Shown piece by piece: positions 33,714-45,013 of a DNA stretch of 64,000 bases; within the stretch, counting starts at the first letter, position 1; each line of letters opens with the position of its first letter. A program made the position numbers and the translations under genes. The stretch is from Dipteris shenzhenensis (lineage: Eukaryota; Polypodiophyta; Polypodiopsida; Gleicheniales): NCBI GenBank assembly GCA_047967505.1, contig CM106541.1, one strand, 5' to 3'. Under the pieces are notes generated by a model, which had not been told where the DNA came from, ran no database searches, and saw only the letters and a list, made by a program, of their open reading frames with translations.

Positions 33714-34270
33714 CCAGGCATACTCCTCCACCCGCCCTACTCCTCCCTCTTCCCCCTACCCCCTCCACCCCTCCCATCCCCCCCAACCTCTCGACTCCCA
33801 CTGCCCCTAGCCTCACAGTCCCCTCCTGCTGCCATCGCCTAGTGCTGCCGGCCCCCCCTCTTTATTTTTTTAAATAAAAAACCTCACTTAACCTTAAACT
33901 AACCATAGTTAGGTTAGTAATAACCTAGGTTAGGCTAGATTTAACTTAGGTTAGTGGACTAGGTTGGTTAGCTTAACTTTTGATTAGTTAGGTTAGTTAG
34001 AGCCAATTAGGTTTAATTAACTAAATAGTTAGACTAAATGCCTAGGTTAGGTTAATTACTAGTAGTTTAGTTAGTATTAACCCATGTCAGTGAGTGTTTA
34101 CCACAATTAGGTTAGGTTACTGTCCAGTTGTAGTAACTAAATAGTTAGGATAATAGCCTAGGTAGACTAATTGGAATTACCCTAGTTCAGTTCCCCGAGT
34201 TAGAGTTTAAAGGACCATTCACACCATACTTAAGGCCGAGGATCCCCCCCCACACACACAAAAAGGCCCC
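33714..34270. repeat. C-rich then TTAGG-like low-complexity sequence
   Basis: 33,714-33,860 is a C/T-rich stretch with CCTCC and CCCC runs. 33,885-34,160 is filled with degenerate GGTTAGGTTA-type units in both orientations. The units are irregular and intermixed with other sequence, so this is not a telomeric array. It may be the 5' leader or LTR of the gypsy element that follows. Confidence 0.6.
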
Positions 34271-34771
34271 ATTTTACCCCGATTTTAACCATCATGACTC
34301 GTCTGTTTGGTAGCCAAAAGGGACCCCATTTGAATCATGGTTTCACACACAGAAACACCACACTACGGGGCATTTTTTCATCCCATTACATGCCATTTTG
34401 GAATCCCCAACACTCATTAATTTGCACCCCCATGTGGGCCACTTTTCACTCTAATTTGCTTGTATATTTCCATCGTGACCTTCGACTGACAATCCATCTA
34501 CACTGGCACATTTCCCTACACATGTGGGACAATCCTAGGCACATTATTAACACAAAGTTCCCTACAGCATTAGCACATCTCTAACCCTCGTAACACAATT
34601 ATATCAACACCCGCACTTGCAATAGAGACACCCGTTGCACCTGCATGCAACTATGCTTCGGCCAACACCTCCGACACCAATGCTCACCAAATTCACATAC
34701 ACCTCCATTGCGGCCAACGTCTCCAAAAATACTCTACCCTGATTCCCCCCCTTGAAATTCAAGAAATCCCT
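34271..34771 (+). other. Probable untranslated leader of gypsy element
   Basis: C/A-rich sequence with frequent CCCCATTTT-like words, as in leaders of gypsy elements. No primer-binding site or LTR edge could be identified. A 96-residue ORF at 34,294 lacks any recognised motif. Confidence 0.4.
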
Positions 34772-35545
34772 TTGACTCCTCCACGACACAACATGGTCAG
34801 GTGCCATCCTGAGACGATAATGGGGAGGCATAGTGACTTCGATGCGGAGGGTAACAATTTCTTTAATCGCAACAATTTTGCTAACAATAATAACAATCTA
34901 GGTAGGTGCCCCCTGGCCAAACTCAAACTTCCCAAATATAATGATAGGGGCAATCTAGCCCGATTCCTCAAGCATTTTGATGCCGCATGCTGAGGGGTGG
35001 AGATCAATCCAATGAAACCAAGGTCGCCTCGTTCCCCATGGACTTAACTAAGGAAGCATCATAATGGTACCTAAACCTTCTAGTGGAAGAAAGATCCACA
35101 TGGGACCTGCTTCAAAATAAATCCAAGAGGGGCTTTCAAATGGAGAGACTACAAAATAGATCCCGCTCTCCAACTAAGCAAGCTTGAACAAGGTCGCCAA
35201 GGATGTACGCACGTACCTGGGCAAGATGAAAAGATTAATTTCCAAATGTGACCCCTACCCTAATTCAAAGTACCTCATAGCCTGGGTCATTGTAGGACTA
35301 GGAAAGAAAATCCACAAAGACATAAAAAAGATTAGCAGAGTTACGAAATGTTCAGTGTTGCTTATGCAGCAACCATTGACACTGAGGATGGCATGATCGA
35401 CTTTGACACCAACAGTGATGATGGAAGCATTAAGGGAGAATTGGGGTCTCCAAAGGGCCCTAATTTCAAGGGGTTAGTGTGGGATTTGAGGTGTACCAAT
35501 GGGAGTGCTGCTTTTTGTGGGGCAATGCCATGTTGAGGTTTACAA
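34772..35545 (+). pseudogene. Ty3/gypsy gag, capsid region, decayed
   Basis: Broken frames encode a retrotransposon gag-like segment: an Asn-rich start (NNFFNRNNFANNNNN), then PLAKLKLPKYNDRGNLARFLKHFD, the usual 'LPxFxG...FL..FE' entry into the capsid fold, and, after stops, KMKRLISKCDPYPNSKYLIAWVIVGL. Stops interrupt it at about 34,992 and beyond. Confidence 0.65.
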
Positions 35546-36340
35546 AAGAATTTAAGGGTGGGGAGACCTCTAACCCAGAGTTTGGATCCATGGTCTTTAC
35601 TCCTAGCCCTTGATACAATCTCTAATCCAAGGGATACATTCAAATTTGAGGTAGAGCACTCGCAGCCATTAGATCAAGGGGTAGATCTAAGGGATAGCAT
35701 CAAAGGATAGGGGGACCAAATATCAACCCTTGATCAAGACCAAGATCCAATGGATGAGATCAAAACAGAAGACAAGTCAATATAAGCCCTTGATCAAGAT
35801 GGAGATCCAAGGGAGGAGATGAGTGCAAAATGCGCTCCAATCTAGGCCATTGATTGGCAAGGGAATCAAGGGAGGAGGTTAGTTCAAAATGCGCTTGAAT
35901 CTAGGACGTTCAAATAGGTGCTTGAATTCAGTGATTCATTTCAAATCTTGATCTCCACCATCCAAAAGCCACTTGCATCCTAGCCCTCCATATAGGCGCT
36001 TCCATCCTAGCCCTTGATCTTAGATTTAGATCAAGGGTCCACATTAAAAACTCCTTCTCCTTCTTAATTAGGCCTCCCCAAAGTCAAATTTTGCAGCTTG
36101 GAGCCCACCAAAGGCCATCTGCCATCCACCAAAGACATCCTAGGCCCTTGATCTATCCACCATCCACCTCCATTCAGAGGCCAAGGTTGCTCTTTTTCAA
36201 AATAAAGGTATCCATGTCAATTGATTCATTACTATGGGGCCCTTAGCCCATGAGTTACCATAGTAGGTTCACTTCCAATTAACTTAATCCATTCCTTATT
36301 ACAAGGCCCTTTTGAGACACCAAATCCCCCCTAATGATCC
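35546..36340. repeat. Degenerate GATCAAGGG/CCCTTGATC repeat inside gag region
   Basis: Repeated units of the type CCCTTGATCAAGATGGAGAT followed by CCAAGGGAGGAGAT recur with variation between 35,600 and 36,180, in both orientations. There is no coding frame. It separates the capsid part of gag from the zinc-knuckle part, so it may be an insertion or an expanded spacer. Confidence 0.6.
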
Positions 36341-36513
36341 AGTGCCCGAGATAAGCACTCTAAAAAGGGCAAATCCAAGTCCACTTCTAAAGCGTCTAAT
36401 GAAGATCGCCTAGAGGCCATGACCATAAAAGAAGAAATGATGTAGTCCATGGAACAAAAGCTTCACATGTCATAGCCACCACCTCAGACGTATCTATGGT
36501 GAGAAAATATATG

Positions 36514-37115
36514 GTGCCCACATTGCATGGATAATCATACAACAAATGAATGCCCGGTCCTAAGAGCCAAGATCACTGCATAAGCAAATCCACTGCCAAA
36601 AATTTTGGTGCCATATCTGCATAGTCAGTTGCCATGATGAAAATAGTTGCATCTTCAACATGTGCAACAACCTACCTCGACCTCAATAATACCAACTGAC
36701 ACCCATACCAGTGTACAGGCAACCGACACTTCCACAAGCACCCCTAGCTCCGAAGCTGAATCTTATTCCCGTTCGAACACAAGTCCCACAATTACTCAAG
36801 AATCCAAATCCACGACCATATCCAAGAGCACCAAATCCATCTCCTCAGGCAGTTCCAATACAACAATTGCAAGCCGAGGAAGTGGACTCACCATTCGAGT
36901 ATGAAGCCAAGTACCCACTGTACTATGTACAAGGCACAAAAGGTCTAATACCAGTCTAGTAAAATCAAGTTTGACTCAATACATATCGAGCGCCAATCAA
37001 GTGCTACGGTTGTGGAGAAAATCACCACATCGTAGATTGCCCTCATCATGGTAGCCCCCCTACTTTCCAACCACTCTGTAGAGATTGTGGCATAAGACAT
37101 GCTTGTATGGATTAT
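36514..37115 (+). pseudogene. Ty3/gypsy gag zinc knuckles (three)
   Basis: Three Cys/His motifs are visible in short frames: CPHCMDNHTTNEC at 36,514-36,553, CYGCGENHHIVDC at 37,002-37,040, and CRDCGIRHACMDY from 37,077, where Tyr stands in place of the last Cys. All use C-x2-C-x3-H-x4-C spacing, one residue shorter before His than the usual CCHC knuckle. They would bind nucleic acid as part of gag. Many stops lie between them. Confidence 0.65.
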
Positions 37116-37789
37116 CCCATGAAAAATAAAGTCCCACAACAAACAAAGGCTAAGCTTGATATCCCAATCAGAATTATTGGAGTGGACCATCAAATTCTGG
37201 GGCCGACAAGTGTAATATCACAACCTATGAATGTAATTACATGCCAATAGAAAGAGGCCACCAAGGACCCTAATATTCCAATCCAACCAAGACGACTTCT
37301 TTAAAAAAAAGCACAAGTGCCTCTACCTCCGCCAAGCAATGAGCAACCTAACTCATCCACATCAGCTCCTGAGCCTCAAATAAAAGAAGCTCCATACCCA
37401 AATGCAGAAGTGGAGAAGGATCATTTTCAAGCACTTCAACAAAGGGTACAAAAGGAACAAGCTCAATTTGAGACTAAGAAGCAAGCTCAATATCCAATCC
37501 GTGACTTGGCCCCATAGAGTATTGATACTTTACTCAAGGCTCTCTTCCAACAACAGACTCTACAACATAATGTACTGCCACGTCAACTTGAAGGAGCCAC
37601 ACTCTCTAGCATCCTAAGTTGTCGTATGTCAATCCTCATTGTAATCCTACTATGGAATTGTCCCAATCTCTAGGATTGAACTGGCAAATCCCCCTCCACC
37701 TATAGAAGACATAAAAGATATACTTGTGTGGATGGGTGAGAGATGTGACATATGCAACATTATTGTGCCTTTGACACAAGGCATATAAT

Positions 37790-38115
37790 GAAGTCCAAGC
37801 CATAGTGGATGGTGGAGTAGGTGTAAATGTCCTATCAAAGGAGCTCTACAATGAATGGGGTCTTCCACCAATGGAAAACGCTAATTTCAACATACGCCTT
37901 GCCGATGATTCACGAGCAAAACCCTTGGGAATAGTGAATGGCGTGTCAACAAAAGTCGCAAAAGTTCACTTTTCCCTACAATTCACAATCTTGGATCTTC
38001 CCAAGAAATCCTATCAAATCTTACTGGGACGTCCTTGGTTGTAGGAAGCATTAGTCCTCCATGATTGGGAAATTGATAGACTGACAATGCAAAATTGCAT
38101 CACCGTAGTCATGGT
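37790..38115 (+). pseudogene. Ty3/gypsy retropepsin-like protease, decayed
   Basis: Aspartic protease of the pol polyprotein: AIVDGGVGVNVLS matches the active-site loop of plant gypsy proteases (here DGG), followed by GLPPMENANFNIRLADDS and the conserved YQILLGRPWL. A TAG follows the last motif (38,043), where the family continues with a hydrophobic helix and HDW...L. Confidence 0.75.
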
Positions 38116-38950
38116 GAATGTGGGGATAGGAGATATAAAACCAATTGTGCCTAGAGCATTGGATGAAACCTCTTCAACAACGATCTCAAGCAAATCACCT
38201 CCCCTGCAACAGCATGCCATAGTGGGCAATTCACAAAGCAATGTCAATAAGTGGATACAAACATTGGCAACCATCGATAACTACCATTCATTAGACCCCA
38301 TCTTCTTGTAGATAGATGCTAGGGTCATGTAGGTATCTATCCTCCACACACACATGAAGAATCAATCAATCTAGAGGTGCCATTCTTTATGGCTGACCTC
38401 AAGTGGGATCATGAGCCTGACAAAGGTACCTAAAGGTACCCATACCAATGATGACTCATATTTTCCTTGGGATCTCAAAACTGAGGCTGAGAATGCTCAA
38501 ATTGAAGATCAAGTCTATGACAATAACTTAGCCATTCTACATGCCCTAATGGCAGTCGAGCTTTCAAAAATTGAACCTCCAAAGTTGAATAACAGTAGAA
38601 GATCCTGCAAGAAAGATGGAGGAAATCACAGAAAAGGTAAGGTCGAACACTTCAATGAATTCAAACGAGTCCAAATAAGGATCGTCAAATTGTATTTTGC
38701 AAAGCTAGCTCCCTCAAAATCTGAGCCACCTCCTCTTGAATGGTCTCCCAAGGGACTGGAAGGAGTATGCACCGCAAATGAACCCTTACTTGGGAACACC
38801 CTACCAGTGGAAAAGTTACCCCACAGCTCCCAACATAAGGGGAAGTATAAGCCACATGTGCGGATGAAGCTCAATCAAGAGACATCATAAAAAGAAAGTC
38901 ACCAAGATCCTAATAAATTAGTTAATGATATTATGCTACCTAGTAACCTA
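38116..38950 (+). pseudogene. Gypsy spacer between protease and reverse transcriptase
   Basis: An open frame at 38,411-38,890 (159 residues, Lys- and Glu-rich) and flanking broken frames have no recognised domain. By position they represent the variable linker between protease and reverse transcriptase. Confidence 0.5.
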
Positions 38951-38952
38951 GT

Positions 38953-39690
38953 TCAACACTCAAAGGCTGACATGGATCTATAGGCAAAAATACCCCATTC
39001 TGTAGCAAATGCTATTTTTGATTGGTCTTTAGGAGCAATTTGCACTTGGTTATAGCCACTGAAGCCATCCAAGAAGCTATATATCTTGGAACCTACCACC
39101 TTTTCCAACACTATTTCTGTTAAGCGTAGGGGATCGTGATCCCTAATTGTGGTAGCATTCACATTCTTTATGTTTATGCATATTCTAAACTTATTGTTCC
39201 ATTTAGGCACGATGATGATAGGTGAAACCAAATCGATGTGCTCCGATCTCATAGATGAATCTGGCATCTAAGAGTTTTTCTAGCTCGTCATAAACCATGG
39301 TGCCATACTTTGGATTTGTGCGATAAGGTCCACATACCTTAGGGTGGGCACCTTCCCTTATACATATCGTGTGTACTGCCATGCTTGGTGAAATTCCTTT
39401 CATTTGATTGTATGACCATGCTAGGTAGTCACGGTATTCCATTAGGAGTGCTTTGAGTTTGGTTTCATCTTCCTGTCGAAGCTGTTTCCCAATGAAAACC
39501 AATTTTTCTTCCTTCCCTTCAAGGGCGAGGTTTATTGTTCGCATTTTTTTCAGTCCCCCATAGATTGGAGTTTCTCCAATGTTATATATTTCTTGAAATT
39601 CAGATTCTCTTAATGGTCTTGGCATTGCTATGGGGACACTGCAACTTGTGTAATTCTTGAAGTACTCCATCACTTCTTAAATTCGACCTT
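38953..39690 (-). pseudogene. Ty3/gypsy pre-RT and RT N-terminal half, inverted
   Basis: The minus strand encodes, in order, PLRESEFQEIYNIGETPIYG, YRDYLAWSYNQMKGI, VSPIIIVPKWNNKFRICI and YSFLDGFSGYNQVQIAP (first catalytic Asp of RT), then EWGIFAYRSM. Everything before and after in this element lies on the plus strand, so about 730 bp has been inverted in place. The break falls just after the YRxMPFG region. Confidence 0.85.
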
Positions 39691-39720
39691 TGTAATGTCC
39701 CGGCCACATTCTAGCGAGTC

Positions 39721-40225
39721 ATGTTCATAGCTTTCAAGTCATTTTTAAATAAGTTTTTACAGGTATTCTTGGATGATTTGTGCATCCACTCAAACAAAAG
39801 AGACCACTTCAAATGTTTTCAAGCAGTACTAATCAAATGCATGAAGTATGGCATCGCCCTAAATCCAACAAAATGCCAGCTCATGGTCACCCACGGAGTT
39901 GTTTTGGGACACATCATTTCTCAACATGTCATTGCAGAACTAACATGGAAAAAATAAAAATCATCACGAAATTGCCTCCTCCTATAAATTCCAAAGGTGT
40001 ACATGCCTTTATGGGACATGCCGACTATTATAGAAGATTTATCTTACAGTATGACATGATAGCTAGACCACTTAACAAATTATTACTGAAATTCTTATAG
40101 ACAAAAGAGTGTGACCAAGCCTTTGAGCTTTTAAAGTGGCACCTAATCACATCAGCCATCCTTATATCTCCCAATTAGGATATTGATTTTCATGTTCATA
40201 CTAATGGATCGAAGTATGCAATTAG
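39721..40225 (+). pseudogene. Ty3/gypsy RT C-terminal half
   Basis: Encodes FLQVFLDDLCIHSNKRDHF (the FLDD catalytic pair of RT), ALNPTKCQL, GVVLGHIIS, and after a frame change the connection region FMGHADYYRRFI...ARPLNKLL. The corresponding stretch is deleted in copy 1. Confidence 0.85.
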
Positions 40226-40690
40226 GAGTGTGCTTTGTCAACCTGGTGAACATAAGAAAGACTATCCATTCTACTTCGCCACAGTCGACAACTCAATGAT
40301 GCAAAGATCAACTATACCACCACAGAAAAGAGAAGCCCTAGCAATGGTGTATAGTGTTAAGAAATTATGGCACTATCTACTGGCAAATGATTTTGACTTC
40401 TACACTGACAAAATGTCAAGCATTGTTGTATCTTGTGAACCGTTCATGTACAATAGGAAGAATAACCAGATGGCTCCTCTTGCTTCAAGAATTCAACTTC
40501 AAAATAGTGGTCCACAAATGTGCCCAACACTACATCGCCGATCACATGTCTTGGGTCCAGTCGGGAGAAGAAGCCACTGGAGTAGAAGATGACTTGCCAG
40601 ATGCCACACTATTTCAAATAGATGTTGTTCCACATTGGTGTGGAGATATCATTGGGTACTTAATGGTAGGAAGGCCACCCCCTGAAATGA
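40226..40690 (+). pseudogene. Ty3/gypsy RNase H region, copy 2
   Basis: Continues from DFHVHTNGSKYAIRSVLCQPG through PPQKREALAMVYSVKKLWHYL and DFDFYTDKMSSIVVS, then shifts frame (KIVVHKCAQHYIADHMSW). It corresponds to 482-960 but keeps FATVDNS where copy 1 has an 18-bp gap. Confidence 0.82.
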
Positions 40691-41786
40691 AAGCAGTGGA
40701 TGCCAAAAAACTAATTTTAAAAGCTGCACCCTATCAACTCATTGCAAGACAATTGTACAAGATGGGCAAGGACCAGGTTTTAAGATGTGTAATGCCTCAT
40801 GAGATCATGCCAATCCTGAGTGAAGTCCATGAAGGCATTGCTGGAGGACACTTCCAAGGGGAAGCCACAGTAAGAAAAGTCCTCCTCGTAGGCTACTAGT
40901 GGCCAACACTTTGGGCAGATGTCTATGAATATGTCAAAGGTTTTGATGTATGCCAATGGACCACTAAACCCAAACACAAAGACTTAAATCCGCTAACAAC
41001 ATTTGTTGAGCAAAAATCATTTGAAAAATGGAGGATTGACTATGTGGGTGGTATCCATCCAATAGCAAAGGGAACATAGGCACGCTACATCATTGTGGCC
41101 ACGGATTACTTTACAAAATGGGCTGAAGCTAAAGCACTCCAAAAGGAAGATGCTAGAAGCACATCAAGATTATTATACGAGAATGTGATCACCGGATTTG
41201 GATGCCCCATTGAAATTGTGTCAGATAGAGGCACACATTTTGTCAATGAGGTAATCTTAGAACTCTTGTCTGGCTCTATGGTAATCCATGATAGAAAAAG
41301 CACACCCTACTACCACCAAGGGAATGGATAGGCCGAATCCACCAACAAAATATAATGCATTATCCTCACCAAGGTAGTAGAACCACAACGTTTTGATTGG
41401 GTAGAGAAACTAAATGCAGCCTTATGGGCATACCAAACCACACTCAAGGTCAGTACAAGGAATACACCTTTTCAATTGGTGTACGGCCTCGAAGCTATGG
41501 TCCCACTAGATTTTGTAATACCAAGCCTACGCATAGCAGTACAAGAACACATGGGAGATCATGAATCTTTGAAAGAAAGAATCTATTAGTTGGAGAAGCA
41601 TACAGAGACCAGATTAGTCGCCTACCATGCCATGACAACAGAAAAATGCAGAAAAAAGGCATGGTTTGACACGAATCTTAAATTCAAAGACACCAATGAA
41701 GGTGACTTGGTCTTGTTATACAATGCCAAATTACACAAGGAATAACTCAAGTATCTACGTAAAGGGCCCCACTAAATCAAAAAGAT
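40691..41786 (+). pseudogene. Ty3/gypsy integrase, copy 2
   Basis: Zinc-binding region (HEGIAGGHFQGEATVRK, FDVCQW) and catalytic core (WRIDYVGGI, IVSDRGTHF, AESTNK) as in copy 1. Shared stops are TAG for Trp near 40,897 and TAG for Gln near 41,330. Copy-specific stops are near 41,078 and 41,588. Not functional. Confidence 0.85.
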
Positions 41787-42025
41787 TTGAGGCTCTATCG
41801 GTCATGGCCATCTCTCCACAACCTACGAGGATCCCGTAGGTTGTGTCGTGCATTCCTCAGTCGCCGTTGCTCCACTGCCCGTCGACTTAGACCCCACGCA
41901 GAAGCACGCACCCCCACGTTGTACTTCACCCAGTCACTCTTGCGTAATCTTCTCTTTTACATGAGTTGGCAGAGAAGCTATGTCTATAATCCCTACGACG
42001 TGGGGAACCGGGTTGGGGTTTAGGG
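41787..42025 (+). repeat. Gypsy 3' end sequence, copy 2
   Basis: Counterpart of 2,023-2,260, with few substitutions. The inverted repeat around CTACGAGGATCCCGTAGG is conserved. Confidence 0.65.
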
Positions 42026-42057
42026 AGGACATCCATGGGTGAGGGCATGGTTGTTCC

Positions 42058-43166
42058 ATTTAGAATCTATTTGAAAAAAAAAAAAACCAAATACGGCTAA
42101 GGAGCATGTGAAAAAAGAACCAAATATGACAAAGGAGAAGGAAATAAGCATATGCATAAGAGGGAAAGCATATGCATAAGGGAAGGAGAAGCATAAGAGA
42201 AGCATAAGAGAAGGAAAAGAGAAGGATATGCATAATAGAAAAAAGAGAGAAAGCATATGCTTATGCTTATGCATAAGCATATGAGCATATGCTCATGCAT
42301 AAGCATAGGCATAGGCATATGCTTATGAAAAGAAGAGAAAAAGAGAGGGAAAAAGAAAAGAAGGAAAGGAGAAGGAGACATATGCTCATGCATAAGCATA
42401 AGCATAAGAGAAGAAAAAACATATACATAAGAGATTGAAAGAGTGGAAAAGAGCATAAGCATAAGAGAAGGAAAAACATATGCATACGAGAAAAAGAGAG
42501 AAAGCATATGTTTGAAAGAGGGGAAAGGAGATTGAAAGAGGGCAAAAAGAAAAGGGGAAAAGAAGAGAAGGAAGAGGGGAAAAGAGATTGAAAGAGGGGA
42601 AAAGACCATAATCATTAGATAAGGAAGAGGGGGAAAGAGATTGAAAGAGGGGAAAAGAAGAGAAGGTCGAGGGGAAAAGAGATTGAAAGAGGGGAAAAAG
42701 AAGAGAGGAAAAGAGCATAAGCATAAGAGAAGGAAGAGGGAGAAAGAGCATAAGCATAAGACAAAAAGAAAGAAAGCATATGCTTATGCATGAGCATATG
42801 AGCATAAGAGAAAAAGAGAGAAAGTGTAAGCTTGTGCTTATGCATGAGCATATGAGCATATGCTCATGCATAAGCATAAGCAAAGGCAAATACATATGCT
42901 TATAAAAAGAGGAGAAAAAGAGAGGAAAAAAGAGAGTGGAAAATAAGAGAAGGAAGAGGGGAAAAGAGATTGAAAGAGGGGAAAAAAAAGGGGGGAAAAG
43001 AGAATAAGCATAAGAGAAGGAAAAGCATATGCATAAGAGAAAAAGAGAGAAATAATATGCTTATGCTTATGCATGAGCATATGAGGGAAAGAGGGGGGGG
43101 AAGAGGGAGGAAAAGAGGAAAAGAGGGGAAGAAGAGGGAATGAGAGAAGAGAGGGAAAGAGAGGGT
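42058..43166. repeat. Polypurine tract, copy 2
   Basis: As at 2,284-3,505 but about 110 bp shorter, differing by gain or loss of whole repeat units. It resembles a minisatellite changing in length since the duplication. Confidence 0.9.
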
Positions 43167-43182
43167 TCCTACGCCCATCACT

Positions 43183-43231
43183 GCAGCTAGTGCTTAAGGC
43201 GTTAGCTGCAGGCCACTTAAGCACTAGCTGC
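43183..43231. repeat. Perfect inverted repeat (potential cruciform), copy 2
   Basis: GCAGCTAGTGCTTAAG and CTTAAGCACTAGCTGC form a perfect 16-bp stem with a 17-base loop. In copy 1 the right arm has one mismatch. It sits at the junction between the polypurine tract and the lead-in of element G. Confidence 0.8.
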
Positions 43232-43725
43232 AGGCCAATGCAAATAACGGAAATAACAAAAGGGAAAAAGAGGAAGCACTTTCTTTCTTGGAAAAGTCCC
43301 GCTCGATGTTTCGTGGACTGGCCTTACAAAAAAGAGAAAACATAACATTTTTTCAGATAACTAGTTAGAGGAAGGAGGAGCTTAAAGAAGCAACTTTTCA
43401 AAGGGATTGGATTGAGAAGACAAGCATAAGCCTACAAATAAGGAGAAAGCATAAGTCTACAAACAAGGAGAAAGAGGAGGAAGAGAAATACCAAAAAGAG
43501 AAAAGGCGAGTCTTCTTTCTTTCACCAAATCTCGTCTTTTGTCCTTAGCCTCTGAAAATAAAGGATAAAAATTAGCACATACGCTTAGCAATACAAGGAG
43601 AAACATGCTTCAACATTCACAAAACGAAATCTCACAAAAAAGGAACCTACATCGCTTAAAGAGACACACCTTCTTGGAAAACTTCCTTTCACACAAGCAG
43701 AGAGGGAGAAGGGTGGAGAGGGAGC

Positions 43726-43765
43726 ACACATTAGGGAAAAAGGGAGCTCATTTTGGGGCCTTGTA
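43726..43765 (+). repeat. Element G left inverted-repeat arm
   Basis: Stretch with ACACATTAGGGAAAAAGGG, AGCTCATTTTGGGGCCTTGT. It pairs with the reverse complement of 54,769-54,811, with one single-base indel and a few substitutions. Confidence 0.65.
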
Positions 43766-43984
43766 AGAAATTCACTACTTTTTGATTTATTTCTCTCCTA
43801 AAAGACCTCAAAAATAGTAAAATACGAAAACGTGGCTCAGAACTGTCAGTAAGGACTACAGAACTGTCAGTTCAGAAAGGAATAAGATAATCTTTTGTCT
43901 AACTAACACGATTTTGCATTAAATATCTCCTTAGATTTTTTTTTGTTCCCAAAGATTCCGCATCTCTTTTGCCTACATGTGCAA

Positions 43985-44231
43985 ACATTATATTAGGGAA
44001 TTTGGGAATTTTTTGATAGTTTGGGAATTCCCATTATAGTTAAGATTAGGCCACATGGTCAAATCTAAACCCATTACTTGAAAGTGGAATCCATCCTAAA
44101 TACTATATTAGGGAATCCTCCCAAGTCCCACTTTCAAGTAAGGGTTCAAGTTTTGGCCACATGGTCAAATATTAATCCCTTTACTTGAAAGTGGGACTTG
44201 GAAGATTTCAAAATTCTCCAATATAGTGTTT
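43985..44231. mobile_element. MITE-like insertion with nested fold-back
   Basis: Present only in copy 2. It begins AACATTATATTAGGGAA and ends TTCTCCAATATAGTGTT, imperfect inverted repeats. It is flanked on both sides by TGCA, which occurs once at the empty site in copy 1 (near 4,317-4,320). Internally the unit CCACATGGTCAAAT...TTACTTGAAAGTGG occurs twice, and 44,101-44,230 is itself a long fold-back. No coding capacity. Confidence 0.75.
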
Positions 44232-44379
44232 GCAGGCCTTTCATAAAGAATCCATCACTGAACTTGGTGATTGCAAGTTTTCAAAATATTTACATGGATA
44301 CCGCCACACTTCTACGATTCATGTTACAAAACGACTATGAGATTGAAAAGCAAACTTCGCAACCTCAGAAGCATAAAAA

Positions 44380-44940
44380 ATGGCCGATACTAGTGAGTCA
44401 CTATCTCAGAAGAAGCGATTACACCATCTTCACATCGACTTAGAAGAACAATATGCTCCAGCACAAAAAAGACGAAAGGATACGGTGTTGAATGCTCAAC
44501 AGCGGGAAAATATGAGAAGAGAAGGGCTTCAACATATTGACTTATGGTGCGATGGAAGCATATATCCAAAATGTCAAGTAAAAAACTCTACACCTCCATT
44601 TGTCAATCCCACCACATTACTGAGGTTTGTCGGCGATGGACAAAATGGACTTCTTGGTTATATTTCAGCGCAGTCTGCATTTGCAGAAACGTATAAAATG
44701 ATGTACCTACAAGAAAAGGGGGCCAGGATGCAGGAGATAGCCATTCGTGCAAAATTGGAGCAGCAGTTGCAGAATGAAATTGAGGAGCATCCAAAGAGTA
44801 AAAAAGAGTTGACAAGAGCAAGAAAGAAGAGAACCATGCTTGGAGACAGACTACGTAGCAGGAAGATTAAAAGCATTGCAAATTGGAAGGCTGGGACTGT
44901 GGATGCAAAGCGAAGAATTCAAGAAGCAACGTTAGATTGA
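44380..44940 (+). pseudogene. Element G ORF1, coiled-coil protein, copy 2
   Basis: An open frame of 186 residues starting MADTSESLSQKKRL. A stretch IDLWCDGSIYPKCQVKNSTPP is followed by a predicted coiled coil (KLEQQLQNEIEEHPKSKKEL) and a basic end (RKKRTMLGDRLRSRKIK). It may be translated if transcribed, but it belongs to an otherwise decayed element. Unknown family; a DNA-binding or bridging role is only a guess from composition. Confidence 0.5.
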
Positions 44941-45013
44941 AATTTATCATTTTGTATACTCAAAAAGGCTCTCAAATGACTATATCTATTTTGTCCTTTA
45001 CCGCAAAACAAGA

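Noticed and set aside
33885-34160. Possible interstitial telomere array
   Set aside because: Units are irregular GGTTAGG/CCTAACC words with interruptions and do not follow the plant TTTAGGG period.
42020-43224. Equivalent minus-strand ORFs in the second polypurine tract
   Set aside because: Same artefact; lengths differ between copies with the repeat units and there is no conserved start.
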